Counted from the stretch's first letter, positions 8,695 to 18,400 are shown. The stretch is 64,000 bases of DNA from Nemorincola sp044225795 (GCA_044225795.1 JBGAIF010000001.1:372001-436000), one strand, 5' to 3'. Translations and numbers: made by a program. The notes: a model not told the origin generated them from the sequence alone.

Positions 8695-9075
8695 ATGGAA
8701 AAGAAGATCATTCGCACAGACAACGCCCCTGCTCCCATAGGGCCGTATAACCAGGCCGTTCAGTACGGCGATATGCTGTTCATCTCCGGGCAGATCGCGC
8801 TCGACCATGTAACAGGCGATCTTGTTCAGGGTGATATACAAACAGAGACACGAAAGGTGATGGAGAATCTTAATGCGATTCTGCAGGAGGCAGGCATGAG
8901 TTTCAATAATATTATTAAGACGACCATTTTCCTTATGGACATGGGGCAGTTTGCCAAGGTAAATGAAGTGTATGCCGGCTATTTTGCCGAAGGGGCACCT
9001 GCACGTGAGACAGTACAAGTATCCGGGCTGCCTAAAGGCGTGAATGTAGAGATAAGCATGATAGCAGGTAAGTAG
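8695..9075 (+). CDS. ridA: RidA family reactive intermediate/imine deaminase
   Basis: This 126-aa protein is full length for the YjgF/YER057c/UK114 family. These trimeric cytosolic enzymes hydrolyse reactive enamine/imine intermediates released by PLP enzymes. The signature motifs are APAPIGPYNQAV near the start, FISGQIALD, and the substrate-binding Arg in APARETVQVSGLPKG near residue 104, followed by VEISMIA. It is convergent with glnS and separated from it by a 14-bp inverted repeat. Confidence 0.95.
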   Translation: MEKKIIRTDNAPAPIGPYNQAVQYGDMLFISGQIALDHVTGDLVQGDIQTETRKVMENLNAILQEAGMSFNNIIKTTIFLMDMGQFAKVNEVYAGYFAEGAPARETVQVSGLPKGVNVEISMIAGK

Positions 9076-9085
9076 CTGATAAAAC

Positions 9086-9133
9086 GCGAATGCGGTAATA
9101 GGTGGCTTTGATCGCTCACATTACCGCATTCGC
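9086..9133. terminator. Long inverted repeat between ridA and glnS, probable bidirectional terminator
   Basis: The arms GCGAATGCGGTAAT (9086-9099) and its exact complement (9120-9133) are separated by 20 nt, which themselves may fold. The repeat sits between two convergent genes, but no long T run follows, so termination is likely rather than certain. Confidence 0.6.
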
Positions 9134-9149
9134 ATATTTGCAATATTTA

Positions 9150-10817
9150 TTATCCTTTCTTCACTTCTTTCGCCCAGGCATCCTTCAACGTCACAGTACG
9201 GTTGAAGATCAGTTGCTCGGGCTTACTGTCTGTATCTATACAGAAGTAACCCTTTCGCATGAACTGTATGCGGTCTCCCGGTTTTACATTCGCAAGTTCC
9301 GGCTCTATATATACTGACGGCAATATGTGCATGGAATCCGGATTGATATAATCCTTGAAATTACCTTCTTCATTCGAAGGGTCCTCCACCTTGAACAGGC
9401 GGTCATACATACGCACCTCGGCAGTACGAGCATGTTTCACGCTTACCCAGTGAATAGTTCCTTTCACGGTCAGCCCGCTCGTATCATTTCCGCTTTTGCT
9501 TTCCGGAAGGTAAGTGCAGTGTACTTCTGTAATATTACCGGCTGCGTCTTTTACACATCCGTCACATTTTACAATATAGGCAGACTTAAGACGAACCATA
9601 TTGCCGGGCGCCAGGCGGAAGAATTTTTTCGGAGCTTCTTCCATAAAATCCTCCCGCTCTATCCAGAGCTCTTTGCTGAACGGCACCTTACGGCTGCCTG
9701 CTTTGGGGTCTTCAGGGTTGTTCTCAGCATCAAAGATATCCTCCTGTCCTTCCGGGTAATTGGTAATCACCAGTTTCACAGGGTCAAGAACGGCCATAAA
9801 ACGGTTAGCGGTCTTATTCAGGTTCTCACGTACACAGAACTCCAGTAGGCTGATGTCCACTATATTCTCCCTCTTTGCGATACCAACCGTATCTGAGAAC
9901 TGGCGCAGCGCCTCCGGCGGATAACCACGGCGCCTCATGCCACTGATCGTGGGCATGCGCGGGTCGTCCCAGCCGGATACATGTTCCTCGTTCACGAGCT
10001 GAAGCAGCTTCCGCTTGCTCATCACTGTATAGGTGAGGTTGCGGCGAGCAAACTCATATTGCTGAGAGGGGAATATGCCCAGTTGCTCTATGAACCAGTT
10101 ATACAGCGGCCTGTGATGAATGAACTCAAGTGTACAGATAGAGTGTGTGATCTCTTCAATGCTGTCGCTCTGCCCGTGCGCAAAGTCATACATTGGGTAA
10201 ATACACCACCTATCACCGGTACGGTGGTGGTGAGCATGCTTGATGCGGTACATCAATGGGTCGCGCAACAAAAGGTTGGGGTGCGCCATATCAATTTTAG
10301 CACGGAGCGTTTTTTCCCCGTCCTTATATTTTCCGTCGCGCATGTCGGCAAAGAGTTGCAGGTTCTCATCAATGCTGCGGCCCCGATAAGGGCTGTTCTG
10401 GCCCGGAGATACAGTAGATCCCTTCATGGCAGCGATCTCTTCTGCCGTGCTGTCGTCCACGTATGCAAGCCCTTTTTTTATGAGGCTCACGGCAAATTCA
10501 TACATCTTTTCAAAATAATCTGATGCATAGAACTCGTTATCCCACTGAAACCCTAGCCATTGTATATCATATTTGATACTCTCCACATATTCGGTCTCTT
10601 CTGTCACCGGGTTAGTATCGTCAAAACGCAGATTGCACTTGCCATTGTACTTCCGTGCCAGGCCAAAATTCAGGCAAATGGACGTAGCGTGGCCAATATG
10701 CAGGTAGCCATTCGGCTCAGGGGGAAAACGGGTATGCACCCTTCCGCCATGCTTGCCTGCAGCTATATCACTTTCTATTATTTCTTCAAGGAAATTCAGA
10801 GACCTTTCTTCACTCAT
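9150..10817 (-). CDS. glnS: Glutaminyl-tRNA synthetase
   Basis: This 555-aa class I synthetase charges tRNA-Gln. It has the HIGH-type motif RFPPEPNGYLHIGHA, and FDDTNP that follows the catalytic fold, and VMSKRKL as the KMSKS equivalent near residue 265. The C-terminal anticodon-binding beta-barrels carry FFRLAPGNMVRLKSAY. The GlnRS-specific rather than GluRS-type barrel supports the assignment. A TTG at 10841 could give eight more residues, but it lies inside the -7 box, so ATG at 10817 is chosen. Confidence 0.97.
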   Translation of the reverse strand: MSEERSLNFLEEIIESDIAAGKHGGRVHTRFPPEPNGYLHIGHATSICLNFGLARKYNGKCNLRFDDTNPVTEETEYVESIKYDIQWLGFQWDNEFYASDYFEKMYEFAVSLIKKGLAYVDDSTAEEIAAMKGSTVSPGQNSPYRGRSIDENLQLFADMRDGKYKDGEKTLRAKIDMAHPNLLLRDPLMYRIKHAHHHRTGDRWCIYPMYDFAHGQSDSIEEITHSICTLEFIHHRPLYNWFIEQLGIFPSQQYEFARRNLTYTVMSKRKLLQLVNEEHVSGWDDPRMPTISGMRRRGYPPEALRQFSDTVGIAKRENIVDISLLEFCVRENLNKTANRFMAVLDPVKLVITNYPEGQEDIFDAENNPEDPKAGSRKVPFSKELWIEREDFMEEAPKKFFRLAPGNMVRLKSAYIVKCDGCVKDAAGNITEVHCTYLPESKSGNDTSGLTVKGTIHWVSVKHARTAEVRMYDRLFKVEDPSNEEGNFKDYINPDSMHILPSVYIEPELANVKPGDRIQFMRKGYFCIDTDSKPEQLIFNRTVTLKDAWAKEVKKG

Positions 10818-10838
10818 TTTATCGTATTTTCTGGTGGG

Positions 10839-10846
10839 CAAAAATA
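10839..10846 (-). promoter_or_regulatory. -7 promoter box of glnS
   Basis: TATTTTTG on the minus strand lies 21 nt before the glnS ATG. The TTG at 10841 is part of this box and so is not a start codon. Confidence 0.55.
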
Positions 10847-10932
10847 GACTAAATGCCGTGATTAGAGGAATTCTTTATATCGATATTGTTTTTATGTTAT
10901 CTCCCTTATAGTTATATGCTTTCAAAACACCC

Positions 10933-10940
10933 TAAATTTG
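10933..10940 (+). promoter_or_regulatory. -7 promoter box of the ferritin-like gene
   Basis: TAAATTTG matches TAnnTTTG and lies 6 nt before the ATG at 10947. The TTG at 10938 is part of the box. Confidence 0.6.
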
Positions 10941-10946
10941 TCGCCA

Positions 10947-11573
10947 ATGACACAGGAAGAATTATTAAGCAGGGTGGTAAATAAGATCGTTGTCTCTGAC
11001 GATATGCATGCAAAGTGGCTCAATAGCCTCTCAATGATGGAAAACACAGGGGCAAGAAAGATATCAAAGTATGAGCACCCTGTTCATACCGGCATCATCG
11101 TGCTGAAGCATGCTGCCGAAGAAGCCCGCCATGCTTATTATCTCAAAAAACAGATCGGGAAAATTGCTGTTGAAGCCTGTCCCGATTATTCCTATCCATA
11201 CCTTCTCGCGCCGGTAGAGAGTTTTCATTACCTGCAGATGCTCGATGTGGAAGCTTGTCGTTACCTGAAGAATAAAATGGGGCTCGAAGGCCGCGCGCTG
11301 AAGCACGGCGCGTATCTCCTCGTCACCTATTCTATTGAGGTGCGTGCAGATATGCTCTATGGCATATACCAGGAAGCGCTTACCCTCCACGGCTCAAAGG
11401 TCAATGTTAAGTCCATCATCATGGAAGAGGAAGGACACCTGGAGGAAATGGAGAAAATGCTGAAAGAATTTGACCCGCAATGGGAAACTCTTGCAAAAGA
11501 TATGTGCGCTATTGAGAACAGGCTGTTTGAAGCGTGGATAACAGCTATAGATAAGATGGCGCGGAACAATTAA
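10947..11573 (+). CDS. Ferritin-like diiron-domain protein of unknown function
   Basis: This 208-aa, mostly helical protein has carboxylate/histidine pairs spaced as in ferritin-like four-helix bundles: a first set around HAAEEARHAYYLKKQ (near residues 55-70) and a second in IIMEEEGHLEEMEKML (near 158-173), i.e. two ExxH-type motifs. These would bind two iron or other metal ions. No signal peptide or membrane segment is visible. The pirin gene follows after 23 bp and may be co-transcribed. The substrate is unknown; a role in oxygen or metal chemistry is inferred from the fold only. Confidence 0.75.
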   Translation: MTQEELLSRVVNKIVVSDDMHAKWLNSLSMMENTGARKISKYEHPVHTGIIVLKHAAEEARHAYYLKKQIGKIAVEACPDYSYPYLLAPVESFHYLQMLDVEACRYLKNKMGLEGRALKHGAYLLVTYSIEVRADMLYGIYQEALTLHGSKVNVKSIIMEEEGHLEEMEKMLKEFDPQWETLAKDMCAIENRLFEAWITAIDKMARNN

Positions 11574-11596
11574 ATACACAGCAAAACATCTACATC

Positions 11597-12571
11597 ATGG
11601 AAAGGAAAGAATTCATCAGGAAAGGAATCTTTGCCAGTGCACTGGCCTATGTACATTCCGCATTCATGAGTCCGTTCAAAGCTGCCGCCAGCGTGGCCAA
11701 GGCCCCTTACAGGGGAGTAGAGGGCGTGCTATCTCCCGCCAATACACACATGGTGGGCAACGGATTTAAAGTAATGAACTTCTTTCCCAACGGGCGCGGC
11801 TTTGAAGAGCGGATGAGCCCATTCTTTCTGCTCGACTTCAATGCCGAGGTCAGCTATCCCCCATCCGACATATCACGTGGGGTAGGTGTGCATCCGCACA
11901 GGGGTATCGAGACCATTACTTTTGCGTACAAAGGTGCCGTAGAGCACCATGACAGCAAGGGCAATCACGGTATCATCAAAGCAGGCGATATACAATGGAT
12001 GACAGCCGGAGGCGGTGTGCTACATAAAGAATACCAGGAAGAGCACTATGTAAAAACCGGCGGCGCTTTTGAGATGCTGCAGTTATGGATAAACCTGCCG
12101 AAAAAACACAAAATGGCTCCCGCCAAGTATCAGAGCATACTGCATACGGAAAAACCTAAAGTTGATCTGCCACACGGGATGGGCTCGGTTTACGTAGTTG
12201 CCGGAGCGTACAAAGGCGTAAAGGGAATTGCCAGCACATACTCACCGGTACATATGTATGATATGCACCTGAACGCAGGCGCCGATGTTACCTTTACGCT
12301 TCCAGACCATTTCAATTCGGGTATATTGATAGTAGATGGCGCTGTAAGCGTAAATGACCATGACGCACCTGAGAATCATTACGTGCAACTGAAGAACGAA
12401 GGTGGCGAGATAAATATCAAGGCAAAAGACAAGACCATATTATTAGTGCTTAGCGGAGAACCCCTGAATGAGCCATATGTGAATTACGGTCCATTTGTCA
12501 TGAATACCGAAGAAGAGATACGACAGGCGATAGACGATTACAATGCGGGCAAATTCGGTTTTCTGCAATAA
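11597..12571 (+). CDS. Pirin-family bicupin with an export-like N-terminus
   Basis: This 324-aa protein has two cupin domains. The first contains GVHPHRGIETITF (His99 and His101), VEHHDSKGNHG and VLHKEYQEEH, which supply the pirin iron ligands (three His and one Glu). The second cupin is degenerate. Pirins can act as quercetinase-like dioxygenases or as redox-dependent regulators. Unusually, residues 1-35 (MERKEFIRKGIFASALAYVH onward) look like a leader, vaguely Tat-like with basic residues, then a weakly hydrophobic, Ala-rich stretch; most pirins start directly at the cupin. It is possibly co-transcribed with the ferritin-like gene. Confidence 0.88.
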   Translation: MERKEFIRKGIFASALAYVHSAFMSPFKAAASVAKAPYRGVEGVLSPANTHMVGNGFKVMNFFPNGRGFEERMSPFFLLDFNAEVSYPPSDISRGVGVHPHRGIETITFAYKGAVEHHDSKGNHGIIKAGDIQWMTAGGGVLHKEYQEEHYVKTGGAFEMLQLWINLPKKHKMAPAKYQSILHTEKPKVDLPHGMGSVYVVAGAYKGVKGIASTYSPVHMYDMHLNAGADVTFTLPDHFNSGILIVDGAVSVNDHDAPENHYVQLKNEGGEINIKAKDKTILLVLSGEPLNEPYVNYGPFVMNTEEEIRQAIDDYNAGKFGFLQ

Positions 12572-12638
12572 CCAGATCTGACGCATAAAAGTGGCCCGGC
12601 ATAAATACCACCTGATGGTTGCGACTACCGATAAATTT

Positions 12639-12671
12639 AAAAGCCACTGTACCAGATGTACAGTGGCTTTT
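12639..12671. terminator. Bidirectional rho-independent terminator
   Basis: Perfect 14-bp arms AAAAGCCACTGTAC (12639-12652) and the complement (12658-12671) with a 5-nt loop lie between the pirin gene and the convergent secreted-protein gene. Confidence 0.88.
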
Positions 12672-12694
12672 AAAACATAAATATATTATCATAT

Positions 12695-13183
12695 TTATTT
12701 TGCTTCATACATGAATACAGATGCGGGGACATCTATATTGATGATCTGATACTTCAAATATTTAAATACCCACTGCCTTCTCGCAGATTCCCACCTGATA
12801 ACAATAGTGCCTTTTATGGCTCCAGTGATACTACCATCGGTGTATATTGGATCTACAGTGTAGATGAGGTTAAGACAATCTCTGCGCAGCAGTGTAGGCT
12901 TGGCACGGGCAAGCGCTACTGCCTCTTTCTTAGCCTTGCTCAATGCAATAGGCTGCTCAGGAGCTACATCTCCGGGCTTATAATATTTGGGTTTTAACGT
13001 GTATTCTATCTTATTTTCGGCATCAGTGCCGGCATCTTCAAAGCTATCGTCGAAGAACAGGGTATCTTTTGCGGGGGCGGACTGTTGTGTTTTCGCAGGA
13101 ATTGGCTGACCAGGGCCCTTTACCTGTCCGTAAGTAACGGACGATGCTGCGAACAGCGCCAACATGATGATCGTTTTCTTCAT
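12695..13183 (-). CDS. Secreted protein of unknown function
   Basis: This 162-aa protein has a clear signal peptide (residues 1-19, ending SVTYGQ), then a Pro/Gln/Ala linker, an acidic stretch (FFDDSFEDAGTDAENK) and a basic segment (LSKAKKEAVALARAKPTLLRR). The C-terminal half appears to be a compact beta domain. No family was recognised. It lies between the bidirectional terminator and yidD and has its own start. Periplasmic or outer-membrane-associated location is inferred from the signal peptide. Confidence 0.7.
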   Translation of the reverse strand: MKKTIIMLALFAASSVTYGQVKGPGQPIPAKTQQSAPAKDTLFFDDSFEDAGTDAENKIEYTLKPKYYKPGDVAPEQPIALSKAKKEAVALARAKPTLLRRDCLNLIYTVDPIYTDGSITGAIKGTIVIRWESARRQWVFKYLKYQIINIDVPASVFMYEAK

Positions 13184-13313
13184 TTCTGTGTCTTTATTGG
13201 GATTAAAAAATAAATGCGATTAACCAATGATTAACGTCAGCCAAAGGTAATAAATGAAGTGATATTAAAGTCCGGGGGACAATTTTTTCATGATAAAATA
13301 AACATAAAGATCA

Positions 13314-13535
13314 TCAGGGCACAGGGTCGTATCCATGACGACCCCAAGGGTGGCAGGAAAGAAAACGCCTGAGCGTAAGCCAACCGCCTTTAAATGGACC
13401 ATACTTCCTGATGGCCTCCATACCATAGGCGCTGCATGTAGGTGTGAACCTGCATTTGGCACCAAAGAACGGAGATATGGCACCCTGGTAGAAGCGTATC
13501 AGCGCTATTAATAATATGGTCAGTATCTTTTTTAT
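13314..13535 (-). CDS. yidD: Membrane protein insertion efficiency factor YidD, apparent AUA start
   Basis: The frame encodes 73 residues of YidD, the small membrane-associated protein that helps YidC insert inner-membrane proteins. Diagnostic segments are IRFYQGAISPFFGAKCRF, TPTCSAYGMEAI, GGWLTLRRFLSCHPWG and the end HGYDPVP. The family normally begins MKKIL or similar; here the aligned codons are ATA-AAA-AAG-ATA-CTG. There is no ATG, GTG or TTG between the in-frame stop near 13557 and the conserved core, so ATA at 13535 (or CTG at 13523) must start translation. The ATA overlaps the rnpA stop as ATAA, like an ATGA coupling. The order rpmH-rnpA-yidD is the classic arrangement. Confidence 0.88.
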   Translation of the reverse strand: MKKILTILLIALIRFYQGAISPFFGAKCRFTPTCSAYGMEAIRKYGPFKGGWLTLRRFLSCHPWGRHGYDPVP

Positions 13536-13948
13536 GTGTTGGCTGTTTTCCCTGTTTCAGAATGAGTACTATGTGCCTCGATCAGCTTGTCAATACCTTT
13601 CAGCAGTGGCTGTGTGATGCCATTGGCGTCCGGCATTTTTATGTCTGTAAAGATAATAAAGAGCAATAACTGCCTGTCGGGGGGTAAAGAAGCATATAAA
13701 AGATGTTTGTTCAGTCGCCACGCTTCAGATATCAACCTGCGTATGCGATGCCGCTGAACAGAACTGCGGAATTTTTTCTTGGGTACGGAGAACCCTATCT
13801 GTACGGGGGCATCAGATACCGGAACACGAGGCACAGAAAGACAGATAAACCTTAGCGGGAAAACAGAAAACGCTTTCCCGGTACGGAAAAGCGTATCAAT
13901 ATGCTGCTCTCTTTTGAGCCGCTCATATACCTTGAAAGTATAACGAAT
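13532..13948 (-). CDS. rnpA: Ribonuclease P protein component, apparent AUU start
   Basis: RnpA binds RNase P RNA for tRNA 5' maturation. The RNR signature region reads FSVPKKKFRSSVQRHRIRRL, and the N-terminal part RYTFKVYERLKREQHIDTLF lies upstream of the first conventional start codon (GTG at 13834), so that GTG would delete about 38 conserved residues. Between the rpmH stop and the conserved RYTF segment the only plausible initiator is ATT at 13948, giving a 138-aa protein of usual length. The gene begins 18 bp after rpmH and overlaps yidD by 4 bp. Confidence 0.9.
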   Translation of the reverse strand: MRYTFKVYERLKREQHIDTLFRTGKAFSVFPLRFICLSVPRVPVSDAPVQIGFSVPKKKFRSSVQRHRIRRLISEAWRLNKHLLYASLPPDRQLLLFIIFTDIKMPDANGITQPLLKGIDKLIEAHSTHSETGKTANT

Positions 13949-13966
13949 GGCAAAAAGCTTTAGAGA

Positions 13967-14122
13967 TTACTTCAGGCGGCGCTCGTCAGATACGGTCAGT
14001 TTATGACGACCTTTTGCACGGCGGGAAGCCAGTACTTTACGGCCATTTGCTGACTGCATACGCTTACGGAATCCATGAACTGACTTACGGCTACGACGGC
14101 TTGGTTGAAATGTACGTTTCAT
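13967..14122 (-). CDS. rpmH: 50S ribosomal protein L34
   Basis: This 51-aa, highly basic protein begins MKRTFQPSRRSRKSVHGFRK and ends SDERRLK, with the near-invariant L34 core RMQSANGRKVLASRRAKGRH. It starts with ATG at 14122. It is the first gene of the rpmH-rnpA-yidD transcript, and a TACCTTTG -7 box lies 34 nt upstream. Confidence 0.97.
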   Translation of the reverse strand: MKRTFQPSRRSRKSVHGFRKRMQSANGRKVLASRRAKGRHKLTVSDERRLK

Positions 14123-14156
14123 AATATTCTTTTTATGCCCTTTTTCAAGGGGAGTG

Positions 14157-14164
14157 CAAAGGTA
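14157..14164 (-). promoter_or_regulatory. -7 promoter box of the rpmH-rnpA-yidD operon
   Basis: TACCTTTG on the minus strand fits TAnnTTTG and lies 34 nt before the rpmH ATG. Confidence 0.55.
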
Positions 14165-14253
14165 TAATAAATAACTGATGCAGACAAAAAAATAGCTGTG
14201 TTTTTATGAATATCAGCGTGTTTCTTCTTCTGTGGGGTATAAAAATACTAAAA

Positions 14254-15327
14254 TCAATACACAGGCTGGTCTTTGAGCAATATTATATAGTCGGAAAATT
14301 TCATGGGTGTCTCTGCCCCGATCAACTTTGTTGCTATCAGAGGGTACCAGGTAGCCAAATTGCAGAATCTTTTATAAATACCATCCATAAGAGTTATATC
14401 CTTTTCATAAGTACGGGGGCCTCTGAATGGGATCGGTTCGTTTCCCGATGGCAACTGAAGATCGAAACAGTTTTTACAGACCATAGCTATGGTAACGACC
14501 TTATCCTTAAACTCTTTCTGTTGTTTCAATCTGCTGCACATTGAGTTGGGGTCGGAATTGTCTGCGTGATTCATGCCGGCGATGACGAGAAATCTTTTCA
14601 CGCCATCATTTTCCAGTTCTGTCATTACATTCCAAAACATCTCTTCATTTCTCGCCGGGTATCTTTCCTCCGTGTTATTGTTGAACATGATATTCTGCAC
14701 CAAGGCATACTGTTCGCCGTAATATTGTCCATACAGATCCATATTGCTATCCATGTTCTCTCTTATAGCTTTGTAAATGGCCTTTAGTGTATCGTTGTTA
14801 ACATTGGCTACCTGCGCGGAGGAAATATAATTAAGCGTAGCCGCAATCTTTTCCGGCTTCTCAATATCACCGGGCATCAGCATCTTCAACACTTTAAGAA
14901 ATTCCATTCGTTCGAAGTCATAGCCATGTATCTGTATGCGCGGATATAACCCGAGGTTGAATTTGTATAACTGTTTCCAGAACTCGCGGTTGGGCTGCTT
15001 ACCTGCCAATGCCAGCAACGGGCTCGTGAAAAGAGTCGTATCGCCGGTCTCAAGGTAACCGTTGTATAACCAGGCGGCAGCGTGGCCTATCTCCATACAA
15101 ACATCTGTGATGCGGTAATGCTGCTGAAGATATTTTATCAGGGCAAGCCTGATCTCAGGCGTGCCACGAATGCCATGAAACTCGCCGAGAAAGAATACGT
15201 TCTTTTCGGGATGTTTGAAATCCATATCCAGCGCCAGTGTATCTGCGGAATACCTGAATGTACCCTGATCCTGCGCGGTACAGATCAGCGAGAAAACAAG
15301 CAACAGAACCGAAACACCATATCTCAT
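14254..15327 (-). CDS. Secreted erythromycin-esterase-like (EreA/ChaN-type fold) protein
   Basis: This 357-aa protein has a signal peptide (residues 1-18, ending CTAQ). LGEFHGIRGTPEIR resembles the LGExxHG motif of the EreA/ChaN-like superfamily, followed by VCMEIGHAAAWLYNGYL, IQIHGYDFER and a late GMNHADN histidine, which are placed as in that superfamily's catalytic residues. A role as an exported hydrolase is inferred; macrolide resistance cannot be claimed. A single gene, it lies downstream of the rpmH operon promoter region on the same strand. Confidence 0.65.
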   Translation of the reverse strand: MRYGVSVLLLVFSLICTAQDQGTFRYSADTLALDMDFKHPEKNVFFLGEFHGIRGTPEIRLALIKYLQQHYRITDVCMEIGHAAAWLYNGYLETGDTTLFTSPLLALAGKQPNREFWKQLYKFNLGLYPRIQIHGYDFERMEFLKVLKMLMPGDIEKPEKIAATLNYISSAQVANVNNDTLKAIYKAIRENMDSNMDLYGQYYGEQYALVQNIMFNNNTEERYPARNEEMFWNVMTELENDGVKRFLVIAGMNHADNSDPNSMCSRLKQQKEFKDKVVTIAMVCKNCFDLQLPSGNEPIPFRGPRTYEKDITLMDGIYKRFCNLATWYPLIATKLIGAETPMKFSDYIILLKDQPVY

Positions 15328-15363
15328 TGACGATACAAAGATAATTGCTCCCGGCCACCCTGA

Positions 15364-15394
15364 ATAAAAAAAGGGGTTCGGATAACCGAACCCC
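15364..15394 (-). terminator. Rho-independent terminator of the RND efflux operon
   Basis: Perfect 9-bp arms GGGGTTCGG/CCGAACCCC with a 4-nt loop are followed on the minus strand by a run of T opposite the A-rich stretch before 15372. It lies 25 nt after the efflux pump stop codon. Confidence 0.85.
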
Positions 15395-15418
15395 GTGTCT
15401 TATACCAATCTATAAGCC

Positions 15419-18400
15419 TTACAAATTCATCTTGTTTCCTATTCTCTTTACCCATGCTTTGAAACGGAAGCTCAGCAGGCACATCACCGGCACCACAATA
15501 AGTGTCAGGAAGGTTGCAAAGCTCAGGCCGTATATCATGGTCCAGGCCAGAGGCGCCCAGAAGGCCGTGTTATCACCTCCGAAATAAATGTGCGGATTAC
15601 CGGTAGTCAACAGCGTATAGAAGTCTATGTTCATACCTGTGGCCAGCGGAATAAGGCCCAGGATAGCCGCTGTAGCTGTCAGTATCACCGGCGTCATTCT
15701 CGTTCTGCCCGATTCAATGATCGCATCGTACGGCTCCATGCCTTCGTGTAACATCAGATCCATGAACTCGACAAGAAGGATACCATTTCTCACCACTATA
15801 CCAGCCAGCGCCACAATACCGATACCACTCATTACCATTGAGAATGTATTACCCGCTATTGCATAGCCAAGGAACACACCGATCACACTGAATAATACCT
15901 CACTCATAATGATGAGCGTTCTGCTGAATGAGTTGAACTGCAATACAAGGATGAGGAATATCAGCATCAGCGAGATCAGCATGGCGCTGCCAAGGAATGA
16001 CCCTGTCTCCTTCTGGTCTTCCTGTTCACCGGCCATCTTAATGTTCACGCCCGATGGCGCATGGAACTGGTCGATCTCCGCCTGCACAGCAGCGACTACA
16101 TCGTTTCCTTTATCCTTATACTCTGTAGAAAGATTTGAAGACAGGATGATGATCCTCTTCTCATCCTTACGCTTGATACCGCCAAATGTATTGGAGTATC
16201 GAACATTTGCAAAGGCGCTCACAGGCACCTGACGTATCATGCCACCCATACCCATATCACGGTACAGGATCGGCATATTGCGCAACGCATCCACATCAAG
16301 GCGCTGCTGTTTTTGCAGCCTTACATAGATCGGGTAGTCGTCATTAGCATCACGGAACCTCGAGACCTCGGTACCAAATATGGCTGTACGCATGTTGTAG
16401 GCAACGGCTGATGTCGTGATACCTTCATGGTCCATACGCTCACGGTCCAGGTCAAAGACTATTTCCGGTTTATTGGCCTGAAAATCGCTTCTCAGTTTCT
16501 CTACACCGGCCACCTGTTTTTCTTCCAGGAACTTTTTCAGCTTTTCAGATGTTGAGAGCAATGAATCCAGGTTGTCGCCGGTTATTTCTATAGAGATCGG
16601 CTTCTGTTGTGGCGGACCACCTGACTCCTTATCTACAGTAACCTCTGCACCGGGAACGTTCTTAACTGCCGTACGTATCTTATCAAGATAATCCCATGTA
16701 GATACTCCATGCCGTTCTGCAAAACCTACAAAAGCCACCGTGATCCTACCCTTGTTAGGGAAGTCTCCTATCTCCCCACCCCCGGGATCTACAGCATTGA
16801 CTGTGACATTGGAGATCACAGACTGAACAACGGGGTTTGTCTTGCCGGTTGCCGGGTCTATGTTCAAGACCTTGTTCACACGACCTTCAAGATCTTTCAT
16901 GATCTCGTTGGTATGCGCCTGGTCTGTACCTACCGGTAAGCTCAGATACACATATGCAAAGTTAGGATCTGCTGAAGGGAACAATGTGAAAGGAGGGTGG
17001 CGCGCAATGTAACCCATTATTGCTATAGGGAACAGTGCCACTGTAACCACGATCACTACCCATGGCCTTTTAAGCGCCTTGATGAGCCACCTGGTGTACC
17101 AGTCTTTAAATGCCGGCCATGCTTTATTCTGGAAGTTGTAAATCCATTTTGAGATAATGAACTTCTCGAGGAGGATGAATACATAAATAAATACGAGGAA
17201 GTTGCCCATGGCCAGGGAATGTCCGAGGTAGCACAACAATGCAATGGCGCCGAATATAACGCCGAGAACCGCATCGCGCCTGTTAAAGCGTGGCTTGTTG
17301 TGCTCACCCTCTGTATGTGGTTTCATAAAGCTTACCGCAAACACAGGGTTAATTATATATGCCACTAACAGCGACGCCACAAGCGTAACGATGAGCGTAA
17401 TAGGCAGGAAGAACATGAACTTACCGATAATGCTGTTCCAGAACGCAAGCGGAACGAACGGCATCAGCGTAGTGGCCGTACCAGACAATACTGGCAGGAA
17501 TACCTCTCCCGCGGCCAGCTTTGCCGCCTTGGCTATCGGCATCTTACCATTGTCGAATATACGATGTGTGTTCTCTATCACCACTATCGCATCATCCACC
17601 ACAATACCCAGGGCGAGCAGGAACGAGAACAGCACGATCATATTGAGCGTGAACCCGATTGACGGCAGCACAAGAAATGCAATAGCGCAAGACAACGGCA
17701 CGGACATGGCCACGAACAAGGCGTTGGTAACACCCATGAAGAACATGAGAATCACTGTAACCAGTATAAAGCCTATGATGATGGTATTGATCAGATCGTG
17801 CAGCGTATCCCTTGTATTCTGTGACTGGTCGCCGGTCACAACTATCTTAAGATCGGCCGGGAGACTTTCTTTCTTCAGCTTTGTGATCGCATTGGTGACA
17901 TTGTCGGAAGCGTCGATAAGGTTCTTGCCTTTTGCCTTCACCACGTTAAGCGTGATCACGTTCTTTCCATCAAGACGCGCGTAGCTTTTCTGCTCTGCAA
18001 AATCATCTACCACCTCTGCTATGTCTTTCAGGTATATTGCTTTGCCCTGCTGATTGCGCACAATGGTATTACCGATCTGCTCTGCGGTCTTGTATTCATT
18101 ACGGATACTCAATACACGCTTCTGGTTGTTCATTGATACCTCTCCTGCTGAAGCAGACAAGTTTTCAGACGCAATAGTATTTTGTATGTCTCCGAAAGTA
18201 AGACCTGACGCCTGCATCTTGTACAGATCCACATTGATCTGTATCTCCCGCTCCGGCGCGCCTACCATATCCACACGCTTCACTTCACGAATTGCCTCTA
18301 TCTCATCCTTTACCTTATCGGCATACTTTTTCAGCCTGTTGAGGTCGTAGTTGCCGGAGATGTTCACTGACAGGATCGGGAACTCGGATATGTCGATATC

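Noticed and set aside
13265..13483. 72-aa minus-strand frame in the yidD region
   Set aside because: It lies out of frame with YidD; the conserved YidD sequence is in the other frame.
14254..15327. Macrolide resistance gene (EreA-like)
   Set aside because: The similarity is at superfamily level and the protein has a signal peptide; resistance cannot be inferred.
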